A program made the position numbers and the translations under genes. Below are positions 49,743 to 58,644 of a DNA stretch of 64,000 bases, piece by piece. Source of the stretch: a virus; the IMG/VR virus record IMGVR_UViG_3300032282_005937, positions 1 through 64,000 of that record, one strand, 5' to 3'. The notes beneath the pieces are model-generated. The model was not told the origin of the DNA and did no database searches. It was given only the letters and a program-made list of their open reading frames with translations. Positions within the stretch are counted from its first letter, which is position 1, and each line of letters opens with the position of its first letter.

Positions 49743-50442
49743 CGCAGAAGTAGAAAAAACCATTTCTTGGAGAGATGAAAGGGATAAAGCTGCTGATGAG
49801 CAAAAAGAAAATGCTAATAGCAATAAGTTAAAAGCAAAAACAAAAAATCAAGAAATATACATAAATTCTGTATACACTAAAACTGTAACAATATGCTCTG
49901 GTGTTGCTGGAACAGGTAAAACATATATAGCTTGTGGAATAGCAGCAGAAATGCTCATTGATTTAAAGATAGAAAAAATAATTATTGCTAGACCATTAGT
50001 TGAATGTGGTCAAAGACTTGGTGCATTCCCAGGAGATCTAAAAGAAAAAACAGAACCTTTTATGACAGCTATGCTTGAAGTGTTTGGTAAGTTTATGACT
50101 AAAACAAAAATGCGTAAAATAAAAACAGATGAAGTTTTAGAAATATGCCCATTAGAAATAATGAGGGGAAGAACATTTCATAACTCTGTAATTATTTTAG
50201 ATGAAGCACAAAATGCTACTAGAAGACAATTAAAAATGTTTCTTACTAGATTTGGACAAGAATCAAAGGTTATTATTTGTGGCGATCATACTCAAACGGA
50301 TTTACCGCACTCAGAAGGAAATACAATGAATTGGTTGCTTGATAGGCTTGACCACAATGATATTGGTAAGGTATTCTTGACATCTGAAGATGTTCAAAGA
50401 CATGGCCTTATTCGATATATAATAGAACAGCTTGGTGAATAA
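49696..50442 (+). CDS. phoH: PhoH-like ATPase
   Basis: 248 residues. A Lys/Asn/Gln-rich start is followed by VTICSGVAGTGKTYIACGIA (Walker A), IIIARPLVECGQRLGAFPGD and VIILDEAQNATRRQLKMFLT (Walker B), then VIICGDHTQTDLPHSEG. These are the conserved PhoH blocks. The family is very common in large phages and linked to RNA metabolism or stress; its exact role is open. It sits among glycosyltransferase genes, overlapping the upstream one by 47 bases. Confidence 0.9.
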   Translation: MSQKKRKQNWLEEATNAEVEKTISWRDERDKAADEQKENANSNKLKAKTKNQEIYINSVYTKTVTICSGVAGTGKTYIACGIAAEMLIDLKIEKIIIARPLVECGQRLGAFPGDLKEKTEPFMTAMLEVFGKFMTKTKMRKIKTDEVLEICPLEIMRGRTFHNSVIILDEAQNATRRQLKMFLTRFGQESKVIICGDHTQTDLPHSEGNTMNWLLDRLDHNDIGKVFLTSEDVQRHGLIRYIIEQLGE

Positions 50443-51422
50443 TGCACCATAGTGTCAGCAACATATTACGATCTTCGACTAGAAAATCTGGTCAAAGACT
50501 TAATATTTTAACCTTTTCTACTCATGAAAGATATCAGTCTAATATGGCTGATGTTAATGCTAATTTTTGGGTTATTAATAATCCTAAAATTAAAACTTGG
50601 AATTTAAATTTTTCAGACATTCCTAAAAATCATACTATGTTAAATAGTATCTCACTTTTAAGCGATATACCAACATACATAGATTTTGATTTAATAATTT
50701 CTCAAAGCAAATTTGTGCAATTTAATTTAGCTGTTCAGATAGCAGATTATTTAAAAATTCCACTTGTTTGCATTGAACACACTGAAATGTTTGAAGACAG
50801 GAAAAAATTTAAACACATGGTTGGTGATACAAACATATTCATATCTGATTATTCTGCTAAAACATGGGAAGCTGATTATGCCTACTATGTTATTGATCAT
50901 GGTATAAATAGTTCTCTATTTCACAATAAAAATATAAAAAGAGAAAATCAAGCATTGAGTATTGTAAACGATTGGATAAATAGAGATTATGAATGTGGTT
51001 TTACACTTTGGAAAGAAGTAACAAAAGATCTTCCAGTTTATGTAGCTGGTGATACACCCAACTTTTCTAAGCCAGCTAAAAATACAGAAGAGCTTATTGA
51101 CATCTACAATAGAAACTCTATATTTTTAAATACATCGATGCATAGTCCAGTTCCAACTACTTTGCTTGAAGCTATGTCTTGTGGGTGTTGTGTTGTTACA
51201 ACTAAAAACGAAATGATAGACTCATTTATAGAAAATGGTAGAAATGGTTTTGTTTCAAACGATAAAGATGAAATTAGAAAAAATTTAGAAGTTTGTTTAA
51301 ATAATCCAGATATGTGTAGGGAAATTGGAAAAAGAGCTAGACAAACAATCATTGATAAGTTTTCTTTAAAGATGTTTACAGAAAAATGGGATTATGTTTT
51401 AAGTAGATCTTTAGGTAAATAA
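50442..51422 (+). CDS. GT4-like glycosyltransferase
   Basis: 326 residues. The N-terminal domain is shortened; DLIISQSKFVQFNLAVQIAD and IPLVCIEHTEMF are visible. The donor domain has NSIFLNTSMHSPVPTTLLEA and MSCGCCVVTTKNEMIDSFIE, with ENGRNGFV typical of GT4. It overlaps phoH by one base. Probably a soluble retaining enzyme; sugar unknown. Confidence 0.8.
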   Translation: MHHSVSNILRSSTRKSGQRLNILTFSTHERYQSNMADVNANFWVINNPKIKTWNLNFSDIPKNHTMLNSISLLSDIPTYIDFDLIISQSKFVQFNLAVQIADYLKIPLVCIEHTEMFEDRKKFKHMVGDTNIFISDYSAKTWEADYAYYVIDHGINSSLFHNKNIKRENQALSIVNDWINRDYECGFTLWKEVTKDLPVYVAGDTPNFSKPAKNTEELIDIYNRNSIFLNTSMHSPVPTTLLEAMSCGCCVVTTKNEMIDSFIENGRNGFVSNDKDEIRKNLEVCLNNPDMCREIGKRARQTIIDKFSLKMFTEKWDYVLSRSLGK

Positions 51423-51423
51423 A

Positions 51424-51894
51424 ATGAAAATAAACATTTGTTTTGGAAACTCAAACGAATATCTAAATGGATATGTTAATACTAATTTTGTTAAAAATGA
51501 TAAGTTTGAAAATTGTCATCCTGAGAACTTAGATTCGATTGTAGATGATGGTGAAGCAGACGAAATATTAGCTATTAATGTTTTAAATTATATTGAGTTT
51601 AAAAAAATAAAAGATGTTTTAATTAATTGGTACAAAAAATTAAAATACGATGGTACAATCGTCATATCTTTTTTTGATTTTACAGAGATATGTAGAGCTT
51701 TAACTTCTGGACAATTAGATGTTTTAGATGCAAAGAAACTTATTTATGGTGAACAAAATGAAAGTTGGCAATTTTTTAAATCTGGATTTTCATTAATTGA
51801 ACTAAAGAAGTTTTTTTTATCCATTGGTTCTAAGGTAGAATATTGTAAAATAGATGGTTTTATTTCACACATTAAAGTTAGGAGAATTAAGTGA
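51424..51894 (+). CDS. divergent class I methyltransferase-like protein
   Basis: 156 residues. INICFGNSNEYLNGYVNTNF resembles the start of small SAM methyltransferases from glycan loci (L-x-x-G-x-x-x-x-x-G-Y-x-N-x-D), and ILAINVLNYIEFKKIKDVL with WYKKLKYDGTIVISFFDF matches the later motifs. The glycine-rich SAM loop itself is degenerate (CFGNSNEY), so activity is uncertain. It overlaps the next gene by 4 bases. Confidence 0.6.
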   Translation: MKINICFGNSNEYLNGYVNTNFVKNDKFENCHPENLDSIVDDGEADEILAINVLNYIEFKKIKDVLINWYKKLKYDGTIVISFFDFTEICRALTSGQLDVLDAKKLIYGEQNESWQFFKSGFSLIELKKFFLSIGSKVEYCKIDGFISHIKVRRIK

Positions 51895-52718
51895 GCAATT
51901 TGCACACAAGCTGTAGGGATTGTTTTTATGCAATTTATGAAGAGTCTGAAAAAACTCAAATTGGTTGTCATTTTAATAAGTTGGAAAAACTTAAAGAAAA
52001 TAATATTGCAATAACAGAATCTTATGATGATGAAAAAGAATTTTTTGTTCTAGAAAAACATGCTTGTATGGCCTATAGAACTAAGTCATCTATGATTGCT
52101 GCTAATCAAGATGTTAAAGAAAGTATGGAGTTAACTAGAAAACAAATGTCGCCTAAAATTGCTGCTGTTATAAATGTATTTAATAAAGACATGGAAGGAT
52201 TAAAGAAAACAATTCAGCAGATATCTGATCAAGATATTCAATTTTATGAAGTTATTTTTTGTGTTTCATCAGGTATAAAGCCATCAGAAATTATATCTAT
52301 GATTCATAAGCTAAACTGTACATTTAAATGGAATATAAAACAAATAGTAGATGAATATTGGTTGGGTTCTAGAGCAATAAATGTTTCTGTTCAAAACAGC
52401 AAGTCTACATATTTTGCACTTTTTAATTGTGGGTTTGATATACCCAAAGCTTTTGTTAAAGAAATTGATGAAGCTATTTGTGACCAGATGAAAAGATTTA
52501 TTGTGCTTCATGGTGTTGATGAAGAGGGAAATGGCTCTGTTTATCAAACATATGCTTTTAATGCATTAAGGGGCAATGAAGAGGCTTTCATTGAGCAAGA
52601 AAATGATAAACCAGCACACACTTTTTTAGAAAAGTTGAACTATCTTGCAGCCCAAAGTGATTTGATGCACCTACTTAAGAAATGCGAAGAAGTATGTCCT
52701 TGCATGAAAAACCACTAG
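51891..52718 (+). CDS. GT2-like protein with N-terminal Cys motif
   Basis: 275 residues from a GTG with an AGGAG box. The first 60 residues hold SCRDCFYAIYEESEKTQIGC, a short metal-binding motif, and HACMAYR. From about residue 85 a GT-A domain begins: KIAAVINVFNKDMEGLKKTI, VIFCVSSG, and YFALFNCGFDIPKAFVKEID, where the DXD would be but is reduced to FNCGFD. It may be a catalytically weak or non-catalytic relative. It overlaps the next gene by 37 bases. Confidence 0.65.
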   Translation: MSNLHTSCRDCFYAIYEESEKTQIGCHFNKLEKLKENNIAITESYDDEKEFFVLEKHACMAYRTKSSMIAANQDVKESMELTRKQMSPKIAAVINVFNKDMEGLKKTIQQISDQDIQFYEVIFCVSSGIKPSEIISMIHKLNCTFKWNIKQIVDEYWLGSRAINVSVQNSKSTYFALFNCGFDIPKAFVKEIDEAICDQMKRFIVLHGVDEEGNGSVYQTYAFNALRGNEEAFIEQENDKPAHTFLEKLNYLAAQSDLMHLLKKCEEVCPCMKNH

Positions 52719-53464
52719 TATCCATAGTAATACCAAATCACAATTATGGTAAATGGATAGAAGATGCTATAGATAGCGTTGTCTACGATGATTATTCTAA
52801 TAAAAGAATAGTTGTTGTAGACGATGGTTCTACCGATGGATCAGCTAAAAAAGTTTATGATCTTTTATCAGATCCAAAAGCTTCTGAAGCATCTGGAATA
52901 TCTGGTATAACAGGCAAATATAAAAAAACAGATGTTGAAATAACATTAATAGCTTGTAATGAGTGCAGAGGACCATCTGCTGCAAGAAACATAGGAATAA
53001 AGTTTTATTGGGAAAATACTGATGTTTATTCATTCTTAGATTCTGATGATATGCACATAAATGGAAAATTAAAAGAAAGTTTATCTGCTTTAATTAGTGG
53101 ATGGGGATCAATTGGTGCTGTATATTGCGATTATATAAATTTTGATTATAAAAACAATATAAGTTTTCAACAGCACAAAGAAGCTTTTTGTTCTGAAAAA
53201 ATATTGAAAGAATGTATAATGCCATCATGTAATTTAGTTCCTAAATATGTCTTTGAAAAAATAGGTTTTTATGATGAGGCTATGCGTGTTGCAGAAGATT
53301 GGGATCTTTGGATAAGAATGTCTAAACATTTTATTGCTTATCATATCCCAAAAACTCTTACAATAATGAGAACAGGAAGTTATAATTCTACCAATACTGT
53401 TTCTGAGGAAGTGTGGTCTAAAAACTGGCGAAGAATTTTAGAAAAAATAAAAAATGATAAATGA
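52682..53464 (+). CDS. GT2 glycosyltransferase
   Basis: 260 residues (or 256 from ATG 52694). PLVSIVIPNHNYGKWIEDAI, VVVDDGSTDGSAKKV, GPSAARNIGIKF, YSFLDSDDMHINGKL with the DXD, and AEDWDLWIRMS with the catalytic ED-x-D complete a canonical GT2 inverting enzyme. It has no membrane segment. It shares the glycan island with a nucleotidyltransferase, whose product may be its donor. Confidence 0.92.
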   Translation: MRRSMSLHEKPLVSIVIPNHNYGKWIEDAIDSVVYDDYSNKRIVVVDDGSTDGSAKKVYDLLSDPKASEASGISGITGKYKKTDVEITLIACNECRGPSAARNIGIKFYWENTDVYSFLDSDDMHINGKLKESLSALISGWGSIGAVYCDYINFDYKNNISFQQHKEAFCSEKILKECIMPSCNLVPKYVFEKIGFYDEAMRVAEDWDLWIRMSKHFIAYHIPKTLTIMRTGSYNSTNTVSEEVWSKNWRRILEKIKNDK

Positions 53465-54140
53465 TACATGCATTATTATTCCAGTTGCTGGTCTTGGTAA
53501 AAGAATGAAGGCATATGGCCCCAAAGCATCAATACGCATAGACAAAGAAGAAACAGTTTTAAGTAGACAAATTAAAATTTTAAGAAGTTTTTTTCCAAAA
53601 TCAAAAATAATTGTAGTTTGTGGTTTTCAAAAAGAAAAAATATTTGAAATAATTGATCAAGATATTGTTTGTGTTGAAAATAAAAGGTATAAAACTTCAA
53701 ATATTTGTCTTTCAATTAAAATAGCTTTAGATAAATGTCATTGCAAGAAAATCTTGATAGTGAATGGAGATCTAGTTTTTACTGGTGAAATATTTAATAC
53801 AATGCCAAAAAACACATCTTGGATTGCTATTGACACTAATATAAATCAAAGATCTTCTGAAGTTGGCGTTAATATAGTGGAAGGTCAAATAACTAATTTC
53901 TGTTATGGTTTAAATCCTAAGTGGGGTCAAATAGTTTGTTTAATAGGAAGAGAAATGGAATTCTTTAAAAGAATAGTTGTTTTAGAAAGATCTGAAAAAA
54001 AGTTTTCCTTTGAAATACTTAATGATGTAATAGATATGGGTGGTATTATAAAGCCACAAATAAACAAGAAGTGGAAGCTTGTTGAAATAGACACATCTAA
54101 AGATATAGTTAGAGCTAAAAAGCTTGTAAGGAAGGTTTAA
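53454..54140 (+). CDS. sugar-phosphate nucleotidyltransferase-like protein
   Basis: 228 residues. IIIPVAGLGKRMKAYGPKAS is the nucleotide-binding loop with Lys in the PKA position, VENKRYKTSNICLSI is the second conserved block, and ILIVNGDLVFTGE is the metal-binding strand. The set matches small NTP transferases such as LicC and HddC that make CDP-choline, CDP-sugars or GDP-heptose. With the GHMP-kinase-like protein at 55669 it could form a minimal activated-sugar pathway. It overlaps the GT2 gene by 11 bases. Confidence 0.85.
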   Translation: MINDTCIIIPVAGLGKRMKAYGPKASIRIDKEETVLSRQIKILRSFFPKSKIIVVCGFQKEKIFEIIDQDIVCVENKRYKTSNICLSIKIALDKCHCKKILIVNGDLVFTGEIFNTMPKNTSWIAIDTNINQRSSEVGVNIVEGQITNFCYGLNPKWGQIVCLIGREMEFFKRIVVLERSEKKFSFEILNDVIDMGGIIKPQINKKWKLVEIDTSKDIVRAKKLVRKV

Positions 54141-55019
54141 ATGAATGTTCTATGCGACATGGAATATCCATTAGATGAAAAAGAAATGTTTGGATGGGGC
54201 AAAGCATTTTCCTCAATAGATCATGAGTTCTTTTTTTTAAATAGAAAAGAAAAAGCAATAATTGATGCTTTTGAAGAAAAAAAACCTTCTATATTTATAA
54301 CTCATGCAGCCCTATTAAATAGAGCATCGTGTAAAGCTATTATTAAAAACGAATACTGTAAAACATTTGTGTTTATTGATTCAGAAGAAGACAAAGAAAA
54401 ACTAAAAGATAAATCAAATGTTTTTTATATTTCAAAAAATAAAAATTTAAATTGCATGTTTGTAGAAGAATCTTGCGATCTTTATTTGTCGTTAAAACCA
54501 AAAACAAACATAAATATGATATCTGACATATGTTATATAGGCGACTATGTAAAAGAGTATATTCTTTCAAAGTGTTTTTCTATGTTTAGGGTTAAGTGTT
54601 GGGGAAATACAAAGTGGCCCTTCACAACATATTTGGGCAAAATTAAACCAGACAAAATAAAAGATGCAATATGTTCTTCAACAACATCTTTATATCTTGA
54701 TGATTTAAACAATAAAAGCTGGCCACTATATACATATCTATGCAATAGACCAATACTTTCCTATAAAAGTGCATGGTTAAAAAATGTTTTAAAAGATACA
54801 TCTTTATGTTTCTCAGACGAAGAATCTTTTTTTGAAAATCTTTTAAACATAATTAGAAATCCAGAAATTGCATATCAAAACATAAAAATCAATTCGCAAT
54901 TTATAAAAAATAATCATTTGTCACATCATAGGGTTTCAGCTATACTAGATACTATAGGACTTAAGGAGGATTCAATAAAATGTATAAATGTTGCGATGGA
55001 TCTAATAAAGAAGTATTAA
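54141..55019 (+). CDS. CgeB/DUF3880-like glycosyltransferase
   Basis: 292 residues. The segment CYIGDYVKEYILSKCFSMFR followed by VKCWGNTKWPF, then SSTTSLYLDDLNNKSWPLYT, YLCNRPILSYKSAWL, and LCFSDEESFFENLLN, has the layout of CgeB-type transferases (G-D...W-G...S-L-N...R-x-x-E...). Several consensus residues differ, so it is a distant member. It overlaps the next gene by 40 bases. Confidence 0.65.
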   Translation: MNVLCDMEYPLDEKEMFGWGKAFSSIDHEFFFLNRKEKAIIDAFEEKKPSIFITHAALLNRASCKAIIKNEYCKTFVFIDSEEDKEKLKDKSNVFYISKNKNLNCMFVEESCDLYLSLKPKTNINMISDICYIGDYVKEYILSKCFSMFRVKCWGNTKWPFTTYLGKIKPDKIKDAICSSTTSLYLDDLNNKSWPLYTYLCNRPILSYKSAWLKNVLKDTSLCFSDEESFFENLLNIIRNPEIAYQNIKINSQFIKNNHLSHHRVSAILDTIGLKEDSIKCINVAMDLIKKY

Positions 55020-55669
55020 GCATTTTATTAGGATATGGCCAATCTCCAGATGTTATTAAAAAGTCTTTATGGTGGATATCAGAAGAATTAAATAATAACC
55101 AATATAATGTAATTGTCATAGACGATGGGCAATGCGGTGACATAGCAAAAGAAATGTCTAACTATGTTGCAAGAATATGCCCAAAAATAATAAGTATAAA
55201 TAATGCTGCACTTTTAGAACACTATAAAATAGACTCTATAAGAAAAAGCAAAAAGCTTGCTTATGCAATTTGTGAAAAATTTTCTTCCAACAAAAGAGTG
55301 TACATAAGCCCAAGATCAATATGTTACGGCAAATCTTTTAAATCATTTTGTGATCAAATACAAGATGATAAAGTTATGCAGATGAGATCATATTTAGTGC
55401 CACTATATGTCCAAGAGGCAATAAGTGACTACTCTTCAAATTTTTGTAATTTTTTAGCTAATGAATGTAAAAAATATCCAATATATACTGAAAACTATCC
55501 TGAGAAAAGTATAGATTATATAACACAATCAACGGTTGATTCATTAAATAACAAAGAAGCATTGTTTTCAGAACATGAATGTTTTTATTTGGAACCAAAA
55601 GAGCCTGACCCAAAAGAACATCTTGAAACAATAGATCTAGAATTAATAGATAAAATCTTGGAAAATTAA
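54980..55669 (+). CDS. hypothetical protein in the glycan island
   Basis: 229 residues. An AAGGAGG box at 54963-54969 supports this start within the previous gene. The VIVIDDGQCGDIAKEM stretch resembles the acidic strand of a GT-A or other Rossmann-type fold, and the C-terminus is acidic. I cannot assign a family; Rossmann-type sugar enzyme is the best guess. Confidence 0.6.
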   Translation: MYKCCDGSNKEVLSILLGYGQSPDVIKKSLWWISEELNNNQYNVIVIDDGQCGDIAKEMSNYVARICPKIISINNAALLEHYKIDSIRKSKKLAYAICEKFSSNKRVYISPRSICYGKSFKSFCDQIQDDKVMQMRSYLVPLYVQEAISDYSSNFCNFLANECKKYPIYTENYPEKSIDYITQSTVDSLNNKEALFSEHECFYLEPKEPDPKEHLETIDLELIDKILEN

Positions 55670-56403
55670 TGATAATATATAAAGTACCAAAACCAATCTC
55701 TATAATTGGAGAGCATTCAACAAAATGCATGACTTTTTCATCATGCAATTTTAGTTATTTAAGCAAGTTTGGGAATGTCAAATCTTTTTTCATAGATAAA
55801 AAAGTAAAATATTTTTACAAAAGATGCTTTAAAAATTATAGCACGATAAAATCAAAGTTATTAAATTTGATAGAATCCGATGATTTTCCTTCTTGCTACA
55901 CATCTATATTTGGAAAATTTAACTATATACACAAAGCTTCAACAATATGGAACAATCTTGAAATAGATAGCTCTAGCGATTTTTTTGATAACCTGTTAAT
56001 CTTTCATGTAAGAAGAAAATATTTTAAATACAATAAAGTAAAATCAATAGAAAATTTTAACACTGGAATTATTCATAAAATGGTAGATGATGCTTATAGT
56101 GCATATATAGATAATGACTTTAAATTTATGGGAAAGTTAATAGATTCTTATTGGAGAATAAAAACTCAATTAGACCCAAATTCTGCAAATGAATTTATTT
56201 ATAGAATTTATTCTGACTGTAGATTGGCTGGTGCTTGGGGTGGAAAAATGGATGAGAATACAATGATTATTTTAGCACCAAAAGAAAAACATGAAGAGAT
56301 ATGTACTGTGATGAAAGACCATATAAGATTAAACTCTTCTGTTAACACAACAGGAATAGTAAGAGAGGAACTGTTTAGTGGAAATAGCAATTGCTGTAAA
56401 TAA
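55669..56403 (+). CDS. GHMP kinase-like protein
   Basis: 244 residues. The N-terminal KVPKPISIIGEHSTK corresponds to the GHMP first strand (P-x-R-x-x-x-x-G-E-H), and the C-terminal RLAGAWGGKMDENTMIILAP with EKHEEICTVMKDHI matches motif 3 (GAWGGG and the following strand). The central ATP loop GLGSS is not visible, and the protein is shorter than the usual 320. It may have lost kinase activity. HddA-type family members phosphorylate heptose-7-phosphate, which would pair with the nucleotidyltransferase at 53454. Confidence 0.6.
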   Translation: MIIYKVPKPISIIGEHSTKCMTFSSCNFSYLSKFGNVKSFFIDKKVKYFYKRCFKNYSTIKSKLLNLIESDDFPSCYTSIFGKFNYIHKASTIWNNLEIDSSSDFFDNLLIFHVRRKYFKYNKVKSIENFNTGIIHKMVDDAYSAYIDNDFKFMGKLIDSYWRIKTQLDPNSANEFIYRIYSDCRLAGAWGGKMDENTMIILAPKEKHEEICTVMKDHIRLNSSVNTTGIVREELFSGNSNCCK

Positions 56404-56830
56404 GATTAAAAGAGATCAACTTCTTTTTGATATAAGAAATCAATGTTCAAAACATAACATTGTTGTATATTCAAACAAAGAGATGTTTCTTAATAAAAGT
56501 TTTGGCTTTAGTATACTCACATATTATGACATGTGGTATTCAAATGCTGATTATCATGTGGCTACATGCCTATATTCTGCTAAAAGTATGTTGTTGAACC
56601 CAAAGATTAAAACTGTATATTTTTATGTATGGGATTTAGAGTGGGTTTACGGTGTGCATGAGTACGAAGACATTAAAAACATCTATGCCAATAAGAGAAT
56701 AGAACTTATTGCAAGAAGTGAAGATCATAGTAAATCGATATATGATTCATGGAACATTAAAGCTAGAATAGCTTATAACTTTGACTTAGATAACATAGTG
56801 GGGGAAAAACATGAAAAAGTTAACATATGA
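56378..56830 (+). CDS. hypothetical protein, Rossmann-like
   Basis: 150 residues from a GTG with GAGAGGAA upstream. Strands VKTVYFYVWDLEWV and ELIARSEDHSKSI look like half of a GT-B fold; the length would allow only one Rossmann domain. Similar short proteins occur in phage glycan regions. It ends the second glycan island and overlaps the nuclease gene by 20 bases. Confidence 0.55.
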   Translation: MEIAIAVNKIKRDQLLFDIRNQCSKHNIVVYSNKEMFLNKSFGFSILTYYDMWYSNADYHVATCLYSAKSMLLNPKIKTVYFYVWDLEWVYGVHEYEDIKNIYANKRIELIARSEDHSKSIYDSWNIKARIAYNFDLDNIVGEKHEKVNI

Positions 56831-57575
56831 ATTTTTGCATAAACATTATGTTGAATTACAACAATCAACTTATGAAATAGCGGAAGTTTCAGAAACTTAT
56901 CCTAACAAAATAAGAAGGGCACTAGTTTCATTTGGTATACCCTTAAGGGATAAGTCAGAAGCTCAAGCAAAGGCTTTAGCCACAGGAAGATGTTTTCATC
57001 CAACTAAAGGTAAAAAATTAACAGAAGAAACCAAGATAAAGATAAGTGACTCTATGGCAAATTCTTGGGAATCAATGGATAAGACTGAAAGAGAAAGAAG
57101 GTCGATTGTTTCTAAGAAAAATTGGGAAGCTATGCCTTTAAGCAAAATTGAAGAAATGCAGAAAAAAGCAGCAGAATCAGTTAGAGAAGCTGCTGAAAAT
57201 GGTTCTAAGCTTGAAAAATTTTTAATTAACGGAATAAGAAAAAGTAAAATTAAAGCAGATTTCCATAAAGAATTCTATGTGATAGGCGAAAGACAACATA
57301 TTGATATTTATATTCCAGAATACAAAGTTGGAATAGAAGTTGATGGCCCAACACACTTTAAGGCTATTTGGGGAACGGAAAAATATGAAAAACAATTGAA
57401 AAGCGATACTAAAAAAACTGGATTGCTATTGAATTCTGGAATGAAGCTGATAAGAATAAAAAACATAAGCGGTAACAGTTCTGGTTTTTATATGAGAACT
57501 ATCTTGAAAAAGCTTCTCGATACGCTAGAATTAATAAAAGAAGGATCATCAGAAGGATTATACGAACTGGAGTAA
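56811..57575 (+). CDS. homing endonuclease: HTH, NUMOD3 and Vsr-like nuclease
   Basis: 254 residues. Residues 18-46 (STYEIAEVSETYPNKIRRAL) form a helix-turn-helix. GKKLTEETKIKISDSM (about 67-82) is a NUMOD3 DNA-binding motif, repeated in weaker form. Residues 135-225 form a Vsr-like nuclease: HIDIYIPEYKVGIEVDGPTH with Asp165, Glu176, Asp178 and His182, then KLIRIKN. This arrangement resembles EDxHD-type phage homing nucleases. It is free-standing, lying between the glycan island and a recombination gene; no intron is visible around it. Confidence 0.8.
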   Translation: MKKLTYEFLHKHYVELQQSTYEIAEVSETYPNKIRRALVSFGIPLRDKSEAQAKALATGRCFHPTKGKKLTEETKIKISDSMANSWESMDKTERERRSIVSKKNWEAMPLSKIEEMQKKAAESVREAAENGSKLEKFLINGIRKSKIKADFHKEFYVIGERQHIDIYIPEYKVGIEVDGPTHFKAIWGTEKYEKQLKSDTKKTGLLLNSGMKLIRIKNISGNSSGFYMRTILKKLLDTLELIKEGSSEGLYELE

Positions 57576-57577
57576 AA

Positions 57578-58270
57578 ATGGTTAAGAAAGTAGCAGAAGA
57601 ATTGCAAGTGGTAGAAGAAAAAATTAACAGCAACAGCCCCGAATGGAACGAACATGTTCTTTCACATTTTCAGCAAGATGAGCTAGTTGATGGAAACCCA
57701 ACTGTAGATGGATTAAGGCGAGTTGCTGAACTTTTAATTGGGCCAATCACCTCTGGAAAAGCAAGTGTTGTTCAATCACCCAATCCAGATAATGATGGGC
57801 GATGTGTAGTGTCATACACTGTTATAGTTAAATCCTTAAATGGATCTGACTTAATATTTGAGCAAACAAGCCTAGCAGATTGTTATGCTGGAAATTGTGA
57901 TCCAAGGTTTGCAGTATTTGCATCAGCAGTTGCAGAAACTAGAGCCGAAGGAAGAGCATTAAGAAAATTACTTAGACTACGGAAAATAATTGCAGCGGAA
58001 GAAGCTGGCCTTGTTCCAGCCGAAGAAAATGGGTCTAACGGAAAAATAACAGCCACTCAAATGAGTTTTATCGAAACTCTGTGTAATAGGAACGATATAA
58101 ATGTTCCTGTTTATTTGGGTGACTCAAAAAGCTTCAGCTTTAGCGGTAGGTTGGAGGAAGTTCCTTATAGGTCAGCAGTGGCTATCATAGCCCATCTATC
58201 TGAGCTTCAGCGTAATAATGCATCGATTAACCCTAAGTATAAGGGTTATAACCCCAATTGGAGGAAGTAA
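57578..58270 (+). CDS. conserved phage protein, possible single-strand annealing protein
   Basis: 230 residues. The block NPTVDGLRRVAELLIGPI, CVVSYTVIV, TSLADCYAGNCDPRFAVFAS and AVAETRAEGRALRKLLRLRK recurs in large phages. The A-E-T-R-A-E-G-R-A-L-R-K helix resembles that in Rad52/ERF-type annealing proteins (A-x-T-x-A-x-x-R-A-L), but I cannot confirm that family. The C-terminal 70 residues form a second small helical domain. It overlaps the zinc-ribbon gene below, which in other phages accompanies such proteins. Confidence 0.65.
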   Translation: MVKKVAEELQVVEEKINSNSPEWNEHVLSHFQQDELVDGNPTVDGLRRVAELLIGPITSGKASVVQSPNPDNDGRCVVSYTVIVKSLNGSDLIFEQTSLADCYAGNCDPRFAVFASAVAETRAEGRALRKLLRLRKIIAAEEAGLVPAEENGSNGKITATQMSFIETLCNRNDINVPVYLGDSKSFSFSGRLEEVPYRSAVAIIAHLSELQRNNASINPKYKGYNPNWRK

Positions 58271-58644
58271 TGAAAGCTATTGTACCTTTTAGTATTTGCA
58301 CTGTAGAAATTGAATGCGAGTCTGTAAAAGATCTTTTTAGAGAAATCGCAACTCTTGCTGAAGTACTCAACGAGGAAAAGTGTGGTGTCTGTGGTGGAGA
58401 AGATGTTGTACCTAAGACAAGAAATGTAGAAAAAAATAAAAAGGTCTACGAATATTTTGAGATGAGTTGTTCTAATCCAAAATGTAGGGCAAGGTTAAAC
58501 TTTGGTCAAAAGCAAGACGGTTCTGGAATTTTTCCAGTTCGTAAGCTTGATGCCAATGGCAAGCCAGACCGTGAAAATGGGTCATACGGCTCGCATAATG
58601 GTTGGTCTAAGTACAAGGGCGGTAATGTAGATGAAGTGCCTTAA
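58270..58644 (+). CDS. zinc-ribbon protein paired with the annealing-type protein
   Basis: 124 residues; ATG overlaps the previous stop (TAATG). Cys pairs CGVCGG and CSNPKC (about 38-41 and 67-72) form a zinc ribbon around an EYFEMSC strand, and RARLNFGQKQDGSGIFPVRK follows. The pattern suggests ssDNA or ssRNA binding. Overlap with the preceding gene supports joint function. Confidence 0.65.
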   Translation: MKAIVPFSICTVEIECESVKDLFREIATLAEVLNEEKCGVCGGEDVVPKTRNVEKNKKVYEYFEMSCSNPKCRARLNFGQKQDGSGIFPVRKLDANGKPDRENGSYGSHNGWSKYKGGNVDEVP

